Source: Piper betle (lineage: Eukaryota > Streptophyta > Magnoliopsida > Piperales > Piperaceae). Taken from it: a DNA stretch of 64,000 nt. Of the stretch, positions 1 to 12,299 are shown in pieces. Location: positions 16,090-80,089 of the forward strand of contig JAURVB010009040.1 in assembly GCA_033002965.1 (NCBI GenBank), given 5' to 3'. The notes under the pieces were generated by a model. The model ran no database searches. It saw nothing but the letters and a program-made list of their open reading frames with translations, and had not been told where the DNA came from. The number at the start of each line of letters is the position of its first letter. Positions within the stretch are counted from its first letter, which is position 1. The translations under genes were made by a program, and so were the position numbers.

Positions 1-999
1 ATGCTCAGGTGGACAGCCGTTGCAGCCTCTATTCCAGGGAATCTTTCGTCTTGATTTACAGTTAAGGTCCTTGTTGTTGACCAAAACCTTGTTATTGGCA
101 ACTACCTTGTTTGTTGTCAAGCCATCTTGATTTGAATCAATGCCCAAATCATGGTGCAGGGGCAAAGAAGAAGAGGGTAGGATTTTCCATTTCTCCAGCC
201 GACTAGTCACACTGATCTATATCCCTTGTTTGAAATTGTCTTACACAATTCCCAAGCAAAGTTGGCCACCAGTTGCCATCATCTAATGTCATGAGAGCTG
301 AAATTATCTTTCAAAGTCGAAAAGGCAAAGGCGCTAGGGCAAGTTCTAAAAACCATGGGGAAGGCTCATCGAAGGCCTAGGGCATTATGTGACTCAGAGC
401 CGAAATTATCTTTCATAGAGCTTGCATAATCTTTCATTATATTGGTGTTTCTTGGCAATTTTTGGGGCAGTAGGTGTCTTCTATTACCACTCAATCCATA
501 GTCGCCAATCCCTTACCCTTCACCACTATGAACATTTTTTGACTACTATTTTGTTGTTGAATGGTGTCGCTTCACTGCCAACCAATGTCCCAATTGACTA
601 AAAATGGCATGGAGAAAATGATAAACCATCAGGATCCATTGGCCAAAGTGTGCTTGCCTTTCTTTACTTGGGCTTGTGACCATGTCTTTCAAATGATTTA
701 TTTTGTGGTGATCCTGTTTGCATTTGCTTGCTTATCCAAGACTTGGTACAAACCAAGGTAAACTTGAACAACTTTTGGAGCTCTGATTTATGCAAGTTGT
801 TGTACTCCACCTAATTTTGATGATTCAAATGCATTAGTGGAGTCCATATCGACATTCAAGCATCACTAAAACTGATTAATTGCGTCAATGTTCATGCATG
901 CCTCCCAAATCAAACAATTGAAAGAGTGGCCACATTTATTTTTTAACCATAAAAATCATATACATATTGGATTGTGGTTATGATGTAGGAGCATATTGA
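1..999. other. Unrecognised AT-rich sequence at the window edge
   Basis: No supportable gene. The short open frames here (for example 561-761) have no recognisable domain. The stretch 1-300 reads more like decayed transposon coding on the minus strand than like unique DNA, but I could not assign it. If the SPPA gene at 5395-10858 is intact upstream, this may be part of an intron of that gene. Confidence 0.4.
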
Positions 1000-1266
1000 T
1001 GTGGTATGAAAGGAAAATATCTAGATTAACAATTTCTCCTAGGAAAGTAAAGACATAATAAAGTTAAGATAAATAAAAAGGGCTCTCAACCATTTCTCAA
1101 TTCATCTAAAAACTAAGATTGTACCTGACGTAGCTTCATATTTGGAGGCAAATAAAATGCTACTTCAAGTGAATACACTGGATCTTGTTCATTGGGACCT
1201 CATATTCTTCTATTGACTACTCGATATATATAGAGGTGACTTTCTGATATATGTAGATGCATTACA
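1000..1266 (-). repeat. Left LTR of the 1000-2456 element
   Basis: Starts TGTGGTATGAAAGG and ends GATGCATTACA. It aligns along its whole length with 2178-2456. Confidence 0.6.
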
Positions 1267-2177
1267 TGACTCCATTTCTTTAAAGAACTAGGCCTCAAGT
1301 TCTGAACATCAATATTTCAAAATTAGGACAAAAATCAACCATTGTAAAAAATAATGGATTGTACAATCCGCAAGCAATTAGATATAAGCATTTGCACCTA
1401 ACGTATGAAACACCTCACACAAGATAAGCTTTCTAGGCTTCAGCTTATGATACACCTTCAAAATCCGAACCCAAACTAGATCACTAGGATGCAAGGGGAC
1501 ATTTCGAACGTGAAATTTGCGTCCAGGAAGGAGACGTTCATCCAATTACACCTATATAAAGAAATTCAACTCTTGATTATAAATTTTTGAAGTAAAATTC
1601 TGATGAAATCAATGATGATGGATGGGACAAAAAGGTTTTCATACATAGAACCTGTCAATGGTGGGAAACCCAATTCGACAAGGATGGAAGATGATAGCAA
1701 GCTGAGGTTAGACGATAGGGGATGGTTTCGGAGAGGGGTAGCTGGCAGCTTGGTGGCTGGTGGTGGTGGAAAAGACAGATAGTCATGGGTATAGGAGAGT
1801 ACGTAGTCAACAAGTGGTATGGTGGTAGGTCGAGGAGGAAGTGTAGCAAGGTCAACAGCTTTGAGACAGGCCATGGTGGGAACGATTTGGTCAATAGGAT
1901 AAGTGGGGGTAAATTGAACATTGTCGGGTGGTTGCTGAGATGATACAGCAGGGCTGTGCATAAGCATAGGAAGTGGTTGTCCTGAAGTGGACTATGAGTC
2001 AAGTCAGCGAGAATAAGTACAATATTGGACAAGGAATCTATTTGGTTGGATTTCCTCCAAGACCTAATTATGTTCACCAAGACGGGGATGGATATCCTCC
2101 AGGACTTGGGTTCGTGTCTCAGGTGCCATGAAAAGTACAGCAAGGGATGGGAATTCTCAGAATGTCCCCCAACTTGA

Positions 2178-2456
2178 TGCAGTACAAAAGGAAAATATCT
2201 TGATTAACAACTCCTAGGAAAGTGAAGACATAACAAAGACAAGATAAATAAAAAGGATCACAACCATTTCTCAATTCATCCGAAACTTAAGATTTATACA
2301 ATGAGGTAGGTTCATATTTATAGGCAAATAAAATAACACATCGAGTAAATACATTGTATCTTGTTCCTTGGCTTCTCATATTCTCCTATACTTATTCAAA
2401 TGGTGAATACTTGATGGATATAAAGGTGACTCCTCAATATATATAGATGCGCTGTA
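2178..2456 (-). repeat. Right LTR of the 1000-2456 element
   Basis: Starts TGCAGTACAAAAGG and ends GATGCGCTGTA. It is a direct repeat of 1000-1266, diverged by visible point changes and short indels, so the insertion is not recent. Confidence 0.6.
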
Positions 2457-5394
2457 TCACATATTCATTAGAACATATATTTTATATTAAGTCTTCTTTA
2501 GCAATTAGGCACAATATTGTCTTCTTTTGCATTTCTTTTATTACAAGTTTAGGGTCTTTATTTAGGACTTACTTTGTTTAGGATTTCTTTTCTAAGAAAT
2601 TACTTTAATTAGGCTGTTAGTAATATTATAAATGTTAGTTGTAGTGATGGACATAATTTGCTTTTGAGTTGATTAATAGCATAAACACAGCAGTGGTTTG
2701 TTGTCATCACTTACTCCTCTCTTGTTCTTAATTAGTTGTCTTTAATTTCTCCTGTTTTGTCATTAATTCTTTCCTTTTAAACTGTTTCTCCCAAGTTATC
2801 ATCCATCACATTACCAAACCTTTATTTGAGTTGGATGGGATTCTCCCTCTAAGCAATGTAAAATTTTTGGCATCTTATTTTATTTTCTTCAATGCTCTGT
2901 ATGAGGTGGGCGAAAGTGGATTAAGGCTAAATCAACTGTGGTTGGGAATTGACTGTAATTGGTTGATGATGTTTTAGATTTCACTAACTTTGCAAGATCA
3001 TGCCCTAAATGTTGAATGCATTGAAGAAAATAGTATCTGGGTTCATGCTTTCATGTTTTTTGTCTGGATCTTGATATTTGTGATATTAGATGGGGGAATG
3101 CATAGCGCAGACCTTGGAAGATCATCTCCAATGATGTTACACCCCTTTTGAGGTGGTCAACTATAGACCTGATGAAGCATCACCTAACCAGCATTAATCC
3201 TTTCATAGCTTGGGGTCTTACGGCTGCTCTCTGGCCTTGTTTGTTTGTTTTTACTATTGGGATTTTGGTGGCAGCAGATTGGCTTGTAAGTTCGGAAGGT
3301 ACTCAGTTTGCCCCGTTCATAAAAATTGCATCTTGAGTCCCACATTATATATTGAGGATTTGATGCTCAAATGTTTGAGAAGTTGAATATTATCTAATCC
3401 CATCTAACTCCTGCTATTCTTGTGCACTAACGCCTGTAACTCGCTGCATAGGAGACATCTTATAAATGGTTCCATGCTTATTGCACAAGAATTGCAGGTG
3501 ATGGCTAAGATGGATTATTTTTAACTTAATCTGTCATTAGAAATACTAGGTGTTCTGTCATGTGGGAACTCGCAACATAATTTTTTACCTAGGGAAAACA
3601 GCTACCTTTTGAATTGTATAAGCTCATCTCAACCCAGCGAAGTGTCGTATGTGGCAGTATTAAATTTCCATTAGAAGATGCAAGCAACCACGATTAGTGA
3701 GGAAGCTATTAAAATCTTGAACCAATGCGATATTTGATTGTTGATTCAAACCCAAATTCATGAACAATAATGGAGAAGCAATGAGCAGCCCACAATAGTG
3801 GTTTCGATAACTATTAGCATGTTGCACTAAGACTCACACTTTCCTTGGTCCCTTTATAATTGACCTTCCATAGCCACTTTAGCATGAATGACATGTCTGG
3901 CTTAGAGTTTGGTCTTTCAATCTCACACATCAACTATTTGGTAAAGATATCTAGTAATCATAAAGAATATTTAAGCGTTGGGGTTTGGAGAGCTCAACTA
4001 TGGAGGATACCAACCTACCCTACTCTACAGATATGGATTTGATGCGCAGGTTGGAGATTGCTTTAAGGAACTAATTATTTTGCCAAATTTTTAAGAAGTT
4101 GTAAACCATGTTGCTAGGTATGTTCATGATACGAAAATGCAGCAGTGAATGTGTAACTTCCATTACATTGAAAGTTGAACTTAGGCATAGTAATTATACA
4201 TGTGCGACCTTATTATATAAATTTGTAATTGCAGTTGTTTTTTTTACATTCTTCATATTTTATGGCCAGTACTATAATAAAATTTTGCTGATATGATGAT
4301 CTTCTTTTTTATTCATTTTCTTATTGTGGGTCATACTTGTATATGCTGTTTTTATTTTCTGCAATGTTTATTTATGTTTTTACCCCCTAAACGTATATAT
4401 GGCTAGTTCGCCTTTCTTCATAACTCATAATTTGTATGTCATGTGCACTTTATAAAGGGTGATTGAGTTAGAAGTATATACAATCAGTAATATCTATTTT
4501 TCTTTCTTCAAAATTGTACTCATGATTCCATAGATCCTATGAGATACACAATTAACTCTAGTCCATGAGACTCTGAGTCTTTTTACTTACTTATATGCAC
4601 TTCGGCTCTCTCTCTCTCAAGTCAAATTAGCCTCTAATGCTATCAATTACCAGCAAATTGTTTTGGCTCATTATGATTTCCTTATCGATTTTTGGATGTA
4701 AATTTTATAGCGTTTTGTCCCTCCTCCTTTTGAAGCTTCTTCTTTTTTCTTTTTCTTCCTTTTTGGGCGTTAATGAAATCTCAATCTTCATAAAAAGTAA
4801 CTTTGGTTTATACTTGTAAATTGAAGTGCCAATCTGGAAACGTCATGAGGATATCTTTTAACTCATAAATCCAAATTTTCTTTTGTAACGGACACTCCTT
4901 TTGTTGTTGACTTTAATTGTGTTGGATGTGTGAATGGTCAGTGGGCATCTTTTATTTGGTCTTTCATCATGATGTGACCTGGACTGGTTCCTAAATGCAT
5001 CTAAGTTCATTGCTGAAGCTGAGCTGTCATATTACACAACCTTTGCAGTCCCACAAGCTATAAAAGTTGACTACAAGATGCGTGCAGTAAAATGAAATAT
5101 AGCCCTGGGAAAATGTTTACAAAGATATCGAATTATCTGATTTTTTTATTTGGACTGAAATAAGTATGCAAGTATAGGGACTGTGTGAATGCGCTGGTTT
5201 TTATGTATATTGTTAAGAACGTAAGCTGTCAAGGATCTCTACCTCTTAAGTATACTTTGCATTGGTAAGAAGGCAGCTTACATGCGATTATCTTTTTCCA
5301 ATGATCATACGTTATTTATGTTTTCCCATAGTTTATTCTGTTTATGTCAGTTGTTATTTGCTGTAGGTTTCTAATTATTTTGGTTCCTATCCAG
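2457..5394. other. Non-coding stretch upstream of the first recognised SPPA exon
   Basis: AT-rich with T-rich runs, as expected of a plant intron or intergenic DNA. An open frame at 3148-3336 predicts a hydrophobic 62-residue peptide, but it has no family signature and no splice context. No exon for the N-terminal SppA domain or for the linker just before the 5395 exon was identified with confidence. Confidence 0.5.
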
Positions 5395-8300
5395 AATCCA
5401 AAAAATATAAGGCCGTTATCATAAGAATTGACAGCCCTGGAGGTGATGCACTTGCTTCTGACCTGTAAGAGCCTTTGTATTATTAGTTTTTTTAAAAAAA
5501 ATAATCTATCTTCACAAATGTCATCATTATGATAAATGAGTTTTGAGGAATTTTTGTTGACTATAAACATGGAAAGGGGAAAAATGTTCCAAGATAGTGT
5601 ATTGAACTGATATTATAATTTGTGTAGGAATAAGGAATCTGATTGACTCGGTGATGGGGGGGGTGGGGGAAGAGGGAGGAGATTATAATTTGACAATTGA
5701 GGATAGAAAAGAGGGTAGGGAGAAGAAGGAACCCAACAATTTGGGAGAGGTTACAGAAGAGAACCGACAATTCACGATGAATTCCGGGAGGTTAGGAGGT
5801 AAAACTTGGAATCCACCAAAGCTTCATGATTTTCATTTATCAAAAACTAATGTTTTGCAATGATGGAAGACACATATGTATAGCCTAATAAAAATGACGA
5901 AAATTATAAGAAAAACCCTTCAAAATATGAAAATATATTAAACTCCCTAAACATCATCAAAATAATAAAATAGAAATTCACGTAGTAAAATAGCTTTAAT
6001 ATAACTTAAATTTGTCCTACATCATAAGTTCCTATCCTAGATTATATAGCTATTTTCGTAGATGTTTTTCAAGTTTGATTATAAGTTTTTTATTAATTGG
6101 AAAGATTATGCTTATAAAGCATTCAGTTAAAAATATTTACTTGTGATATATGATATATCTTAATCTAAACTTATCACAAAAATATAATTTTGCCAGAGTT
6201 TGTAGATGTGGTAAAAACATAAAATATTGTATGGCAATGGTTAATATTTTTTAAAAAGTTGATAGGAGTAGAAGTGTTTTTTTTTTTTTGGGTGAACTTT
6301 ACATATTTATTATAAAAAATCAATAATTCATGGTAAGCAGTGTCATCATCAACTACAAGCATATGAAAAAATCACAACTTAAATTCATTCACATTGAACA
6401 AGAAGAGGTGATACTCAGAGCTTCTTGAAGCATGTTAACAAACCATGGCACATCATTCCAAGTTGTATTATAAGGGTGAAGATTCTGTCTTGTACCATGG
6501 TTTACCGTATCGGCCAGATGTTAGTTTCAGTGAGTTGCGGGGATTTCTGACAGGAAATGACCCTTAGCTAGAAATAAATTCCCTTCACAGATTCTTCACT
6601 TGAAACATTCTCTTTTCTTAAATCCATTTATTTAACCTATTGCTAATCCCATTAATATTTCCTTATTTAACTTAGTTGTATTAACTTCTTAAGTGCTGTT
6701 TCAGTTTTACAGGCTGCCAAGGCCATTAAGTTCTCCACCTCTTGTTACAGTTCGCCTTAATTATTTGATTATATGTGTGTTTATGATTATACTTATTGTA
6801 AATTAATCATAGTTGCAAGTCTATGGATTCAAAAGCTATAGAATAATCATCCTCATTTTAAAATAGTTAATAGTTAATTTAAAGCATTAAAACTATTCCT
6901 GAAAGTGCCGGCATAAGTCTTTGAATGATCTCTGATCTCTGAAGTTGAAAACGATATCGAAGTCCAATTTTGCAAGCCTTACCTTGTACTATAATGAATG
7001 TAGAGTAGAGACAAACATATGTAAGTCTCAAAACATCCCCATTACCCAACTGTTTTTAAATGAGTGGGCTCTAAACAACTTGTGGAATTGTTATCTCTGG
7101 AAGGTCTAAATTTTTTCCTCTTGATTGATGAATGCGACAATATCGTACCGTAGTTGCAGAAGATGTAACTTTTGTTCAATTGGAGCAGTTGGCACACTGG
7201 TCCACCTTCGACCACAGCCCAGAGAAGGCAGGGGTGGGGAGGCTGCTCTCCACTCTAGTTAACAAACTGCCATTGCAGCCCGTTGGGGCTGGAAGGCATC
7301 GAAGACAGAGGAGCTATTGACTAGGATTAGAATATGGTTGTGTACAAGGCCTGACCATCAAGGAAGGGCGGGTCCATGATATGGAATGAGCGGTGGTGGG
7401 AAGGTAAGAAGCAGATGATGGGTGGAATAAAGATGATATCTAAGGGTTGACATAGTTGAGCCCAATACATTATTTCAGAAAAAAATAGGTTGGACCCTGT
7501 TTTAATATTTTAACGATTTGGGAAGGACCCAAGCGTTATTGTTTTACCCATGGTTGCATAAATCAGAATCGGAATCGGAATCGGTTTTCGAGGGAGTCGG
7601 AATCGGAATCAGAATCGGTCTAAATCGGCCAGGAATCAGTTTAGTTGAATCGGTCCAAATTGGTTATATACAAAAATTTGACAACTCATAACATAAATAC
7701 TTGAAATACATAATTATATAATTTTTGCACATAAATACACAAATTTATAATTTAATACAAGTATAAAAGAGCATCACAATACCTCAATGTCACATAAATA
7801 CCTCAATTTGTGAAGCATAACCAATAATTTGCAAATTTAATTTAAAAAAATCCAACTTTACATGAATCGGTCGGTGGCGAGTCTCGCGGCCACTGCGCTG
7901 TCGGCCGGCCACACGTCGGAGGCGAGGTTGCGAGGGCGGAGGCGAGGTTGCAAGGGCGGAAGTGTCGTCGGTAGCCCGGTCGGAGGCCCGGTCGGAGGAA
8001 AGGACGGCGGCGCTCTCGCATTCACAGGACCGATTCAGTCCGGCCACACGTCGGCGGCGACGTTGCGAGGGCGGAGGCGACGTCGACAGCCGGGTCGGAG
8101 GAACGGACGGCGGCGCTCTCGCGTTCACAGGACCGATTCGGTCCGGCCACATGTCGGCGGCGACGTTGCGAGGGCAGAGGCGAGGTCGGCAGCCCGATCG
8201 GAGGCGAGGCTGGAGTCGGGGACGCACGGCGGAGGGTAGAAACGCGGCGGCGGCGGCGGAAAATCGGACCGGGTTAACGTTAGGTTTTTAAAATCAAAAT

Positions 8301-10858
8301 TTCAATTTTACCCATGCTTAAATAATTTAATAAAAATCATACCAAAGGTATTTTAGTAATTTACCGAAAAACCGATTCTTCCCGATTTACCTCGATTCCG
8401 AATAAGAGTTAACTCGGCCGGAATCGGGTAAATCGGCCGAGTTGGGCACCGATTCGGGGCTGACCGATTCGGCCCCGAAATCGGATCGGCATGCTGCCGA
8501 TCCGATTTAAATCAGAATCGGCCGATTCGTGCAACAGTGGTTTTACCTCTGTGGACATTGTGTTTATTTTATTTTGACATAAATAACATTTAAAATTATA
8601 CAATCAAACATCCTATATGGTGTTCTCCTATTACAATAAGCTTTTATCTGGTTTTTAAATACAATTGGGAGGGTGCCTGCAGCTATTTTTTCATTACATT
8701 TTTTAATAATTCATTCTCTTTTTGCAGAATGTGGAGAGAGATTAGACTTTTGGCTAATTCCATACCTGTCGTTGCATCTATGAGTGATGTTGCTGCTAGT
8801 GGCGGTTATTATTTGGCTATGGCTGCTGGAGTTATTGTTGCTGAAAATCTCACTTTAACTGGCTCAATAGGTGTAGTCACAGGTAAACATTAGAAGTGCT
8901 TACTTTTATTCTTCTGTATATGATTTCAAAAATATGCAAATCTATTATCTACTATTTTCATTATATGCATGGTCATTTTCTGATATTGCTTGTAAAACAT
9001 ATTTTTGAGTCCGTATATTAAAGAGTTGATGGAAGGTTGAAATCGTAAAAGTTCATGGCAAAGGAGATACACCCACATCTTAGTTTTGTAACTTGTGTTT
9101 GTAGGGATATCGTGTAATTTTCACAATAAATTTCTAAATTTGCTTTGAGTTTGTAGTATTTCGGTGTTCTTAGGTTTACCATGTTCATGTGTAATCTTCT
9201 GTCATTCTAATTAGCTTTTGAGTTGATCAATGGCAGACACGTTAACATTTTGAGTTGATTCTCCCATTTCACATGTTTCTTTGAAATTATCCAACGCCAA
9301 TTTGATATCGAAGTTGATAATTCCAAAAACTTGGTATCTCGTTCCAGCACTGTCTAGCTGGTGCTCATCATTCATCATCCACACCGCCATGTATTAAGCA
9401 TCATCCATACCCAATGAAAGTTTTTACGGATGACAAATATAGCTATATTATATATTAATTAATGCAGTTTTCCAATATGGCTCTTGGCAAAAGAAGTTAC
9501 ATATTTGAAGTTTTTGACGTGGCCATTTTTTCATACTGCATATGGATGCACATTTATGTTTTCAATTAACAATCATTTAAAGATGCCTGCCCTCTAACTT
9601 GGAGTGATTTATGTTACCTTTATGTTAAAATTTCTATATTATTTCCCTCTTCTCAAGAAAAACTGTAATGTGAAACACCACAAAAGCATTTGCTGCCTGG
9701 GTTACCTGCCTTTCTTGCTTGTGGTCTTTCTTCAAACGTGCATGTTTAATAGTGAGGTCTAATGTGTTTTCTTTTGCTCTCTTTTTGCTTTGCAATTTGT
9801 TCTCTAAGGAGCTTTGAATTGTGCAGGAGGAGTTGCATGATATTTTACTATATTGTTATGGAGGAACTACGGCTTCACTTTTATCAAATGATCCTTTTTT
9901 TTCCTTTAGGGAAGTTCAATTTAAAAGCATTGTATGAGCGAATTGGCTTCAACAAAGAGACTATTTCCAGGGGAAGATTTGCTGAGCTTCTTGCTGCTGA
10001 ACAACGGCCTTTCCGGTAGATGTTTATATAGTTTTTCCAGTGGGAACAAGCATAAGGTGTAGACAATGAATATTAATACCAATCCGAAGATAATCATGTC
10101 TTTAACATAGAGTCTAATTCAAGTTTGATTCTGATGATTCCTGTCCACCAAGATCCTTGTGTGAATTGTGTCAATATTTGTTCAGTGAGTTTGTCGCTTA
10201 ATAATGTCTCATGACAGACCAGATGAAGCAGAACTTTTTGCGAAGTCAGCACAGAATGCTTACAAAAGCTTTCGTGATAAGGCTGCTCTTTCAAGATCCA
10301 TGCCGGTTGGTTGCATCTATCAGTGTCAAATCTGGAATATCACTGAATGGAAATCGGTTTAATGCTGTTATTATCAGGTGGAGCAAATGGAGGAGGTTGC
10401 ACAAGGAAGAGTGTGGACGGGAAATGATGCAGTTTCTGTGGGTCTAGTTGATGCTGTGGGTGGGATGTCTCGAGCTATTGCCATTGCCAAGCAAAAGCTA
10501 ATATACCGCAAGAACAACAGGTTTGCCGTTTTTCTGCTAGAGGCCAGTATTTCTGGGCCAAAAATTGTGTTCTCTTTTTCTGTCTAATGTGGATTGAACT
10601 TGTGTTAAATTGGGTATTTGTCACTAGGTAACATTGGTTGAGGTGTCTAAACATTCCCCTACACTGCCGGAGATCATTAGTGGCATAGGTAGCTCGCTTC
10701 TAGGAGTAGACAAAGCTATAAATGAACTCCTGCGAGATATCCCGTTGTACGATGGTGTTCAAGCAAGAATGGATGGCATCCTATATGAAAGGTTGGAAGA
10801 AGGCATCTTTGGAAATCCAATCTTGTCACTAGTGAAGGACTATTTAGGTTCGTTGTAG
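5395..10858 (+). CDS. SPPA: Protease IV / signal peptide peptidase A (SppA), C-terminal half, frame broken in exon 5
   Basis: Six exons are supported by GT-AG borders and by family-like residues: 5395-5464, 8728-8882, 9910-10015, 10218-10305, 10378-10520 and 10628-10858 (stop TAG). They encode about 264 residues. Landmarks in order are IIRIDSPGGDALASDL, MSDVAASGGYY, ENLTLTGSIGVVT, GFNKETISRG, DKAALSRSMP and EEVAQGRVWTG. The serine of the ASGGYY motif (AGT at 8798-8800) is the expected nucleophile of the C-terminal SppA domain; the lysine partner lies in the N-terminal domain, which is not seen here. Plant SPPA is a thylakoid-associated, light-induced serine protease; that is family knowledge. 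Exons 1 to 4 join in phase. Exon 5 ends one base out of phase: reading straight through gives TAA across the 10520/10628 junction, while shifting after about 10497 restores the family-like KANIPQEQQ-VTLVEVS. So either one G is missing (assembly error) or this allele is a recent pseudogene. The exon 4 donor (GTTGGT) is weak. Confidence 0.88.
5465..7540 (+). other. SPPA intron, left part
   Basis: Together with 7541-8727 this forms a 3.26-kb intron between the exon ending at 5464 (donor GTAAGA) and the exon starting at 8728 (acceptor TTTTTGCAG). It holds a G-run and purine-rich tract around 5655-5760 and a poly-T tract near 6279-6290. No gene was recognised in it. Confidence 0.6.
7549..8539. mobile_element. 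Non-autonomous hAT-like DNA transposon with 8-bp target duplication
   Basis: The element is 991 bp and flanked by a perfect 8-bp direct repeat GTTTTACC (7541-7548 and 8540-8547). Its ends are imperfect inverted repeats: CATGGTTGCATAAATC on the left and, read inward from the right, CACTGTTGCACGAATC (12 of 16 match, starting with CA). Eight-base duplications and short CA-type inverted ends fit the hAT superfamily. Subterminal regions carry many copies of AATCGG/CCGATT in both orientations. The centre (about 7865-8270) is strikingly GC-rich with internal direct repeats such as GCGACGTTGCGAGGGC. Open frames there overlap on both strands and look like a by-product of composition; no transposase domain is visible. 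Confidence 0.8.
8883..9909 (+). other. SPPA intron without recognised content
   Basis: Donor GTAAAC at 8883, acceptor CTTTAG ending at 9909. AT-rich; no transposon ends or coding signatures seen. Confidence 0.7.
10491..10500 (+). other. Apparent 1-bp deletion in SPPA exon 5
   Basis: The sequence reads GCAAAAGCTA where the family reading frame needs one extra G (AAG then GCT). Upstream the frame reads AIAIAKQK. Downstream only the +1-shifted frame gives ANIPQEQQ, which joins the next exon in phase 0 (VTLVEV). The unshifted frame hits a stop at the splice junction, removing about 77 C-terminal residues. Confidence 0.75.
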
Positions 10859-12299
10859 CCTTATTCATTTGTGTAATTGTAAACTACGTCGAATGCAAGG
10901 AGTTTTTGACTATTGCCCATCTCCTAAAAAACAGTGAAGGCGGTACAGGAATACTGGAATACCTTCCTTCCAGAATCTTTTAGATGTTCTAAGAAAATGA
11001 AAGCTTTTCAGGACGGGATTGTGTTTCCCATGCTGAAAACGTTTATATTCTGCATCCTTAGTGGAAACACTGATTTTCCAGGTTGAGAGCAAGCATTCTG
11101 TACAGTACAATCTAAAAACAATATGAACTGATTCAAAAGAAGGTTGAATGTAAATGACAATCCTTGGCCGCACAACTATCAAGGGAATCTAATAATATAC
11201 GCCCGAACTATTCGCTCCGCTGCAACACACGCTATCGAAGTCCTAGATGCACCTCCTAAGAAAAACATGTGGCCTGCTTGTGTGGCCCACTTGAAGGAAC
11301 AGATGGAGGCCCATCATTTCTTCCCTTCAAGCCTTCTCGGTTCTTTTCTCAAGTATCAAAAACAAAGAAAAACTTCTTCCTGGTTCTTAACATCTTACGC
11401 ATGAAAAATTATTTTTGAGAAAAGTTTTATTTTGACCGCCACGAACTTCGCTAAGCCCTTCCCGATCCATCGTTACCATAAACCTTTGATCTTAGTTCAC
11501 ACCACCACACTTTTTATACAATATTCAGTATTCTTCGGTTGAGAAATGACCACCGGCGGCGGCGCTAGATGAGGTCTGCAGCTACACAGGTGGTAGCAAG
11601 ACGCAGATGGAAAGACAGTGGTGGCTTTAAAATAATTTTTATAAAAAAGTTTAGTTTAAAACTATCACTCCCTTTATATTAAAGCGTTTGGAAACTCTCA
11701 TCCCATTTCCACTTTTCTTATTTTAACTTTGGCCCTTAATAGTTTTAGTGGCCTACCATGCTTAATTAAGTATTTTTATTATTTATTTGTTATTGGAAAA
11801 ATATTAGACTATATATCAAGAAATTTAAAAAAATTAATGAATTTGAACATATTTACACTTATATTATTAATCGAATTAAATTTGTTATTTAAAATATATA
11901 TTTAATTAAACTTTTTACATTATTTAATATTTTTATTCTTTTATTTTATTATGAAGAAAATTTAGAGTATAATTCTATCTAATTAAAAATAGTAAAAAAT
12001 AATTGTTACCTTTTAAGTACTAAAATTTTACTTAGAATTATTATCATCTACTTATTATACGTAACCAATTAAAATTAAATTTGTACACAATTACTGTCTT
12101 TTTTAAATAGATTTTGAAAGTTAAATGTTTTTTAGAATTTATTTTACATATTATTAATATATGTCATTAATAAATTTCAAACATTGCTGGCACATCATGC
12201 AGGTTCTAGTTTTATTTATACCACATATATAAAATTATAGTGTGAATAATCTGAATCCCTCTCCTAGGCCTAATTTTACAAGCTACCTAGTCTATCTCG
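10859..12299. other. SPPA 3' flank and AT-rich spacer
   Basis: The first few hundred bases after the SPPA stop are probably 3' UTR. The open frame at 11144-11404 has no recognised family. From about 11640 to 12240 the DNA is strongly AT-rich with no coding sign. The left end of the CACTA element recognised to the right should lie in or before this stretch, but I could not find a CACTA terminus. Confidence 0.45.

Larger units (their letters stand above)
1000..2456 (-). mobile_element. Small degenerate LTR retrotransposon, about 1.46 kb
   Basis: Two direct repeats of about 270 bp (1000-1266 and 2178-2456) bound about 900 bp of internal sequence. Both repeats begin with TG, share the block AAAGGAAAATATC near their left edge and ATATRTAGATGC near the right edge, and match throughout with many substitutions. 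On the minus strand, 1380-1530 reads as a degenerate gypsy-integrase C-terminal module (DLVWVRILK... KLKPRK... ANAY), and a proline-rich open frame lies at 1566-1967. No clear target-site duplication and no canonical tRNA-Met primer site were found. The orientation is inferred from the coding fragment. It is either a deleted Ty3/gypsy element or a short non-autonomous derivative. Confidence 0.6.

Noticed and set aside
3148..3336. Hydrophobic 62-residue frame as a membrane-protein exon
   Set aside because: No family recognised, no supporting splice partners; T-rich DNA readily gives hydrophobic frames.
7790..8291. Overlapping long open frames (145, 125 and 109 residues) in the GC-rich core of the hAT-like element
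   Set aside because: They occur on both strands and in overlapping frames, are low-complexity Arg/Gly/Pro-rich and have no domain; GC content alone explains them.
11144..11404. 86-residue frame downstream of SPPA as a separate gene
   Set aside because: No domain, start or splice context; probably 3' UTR or flank.
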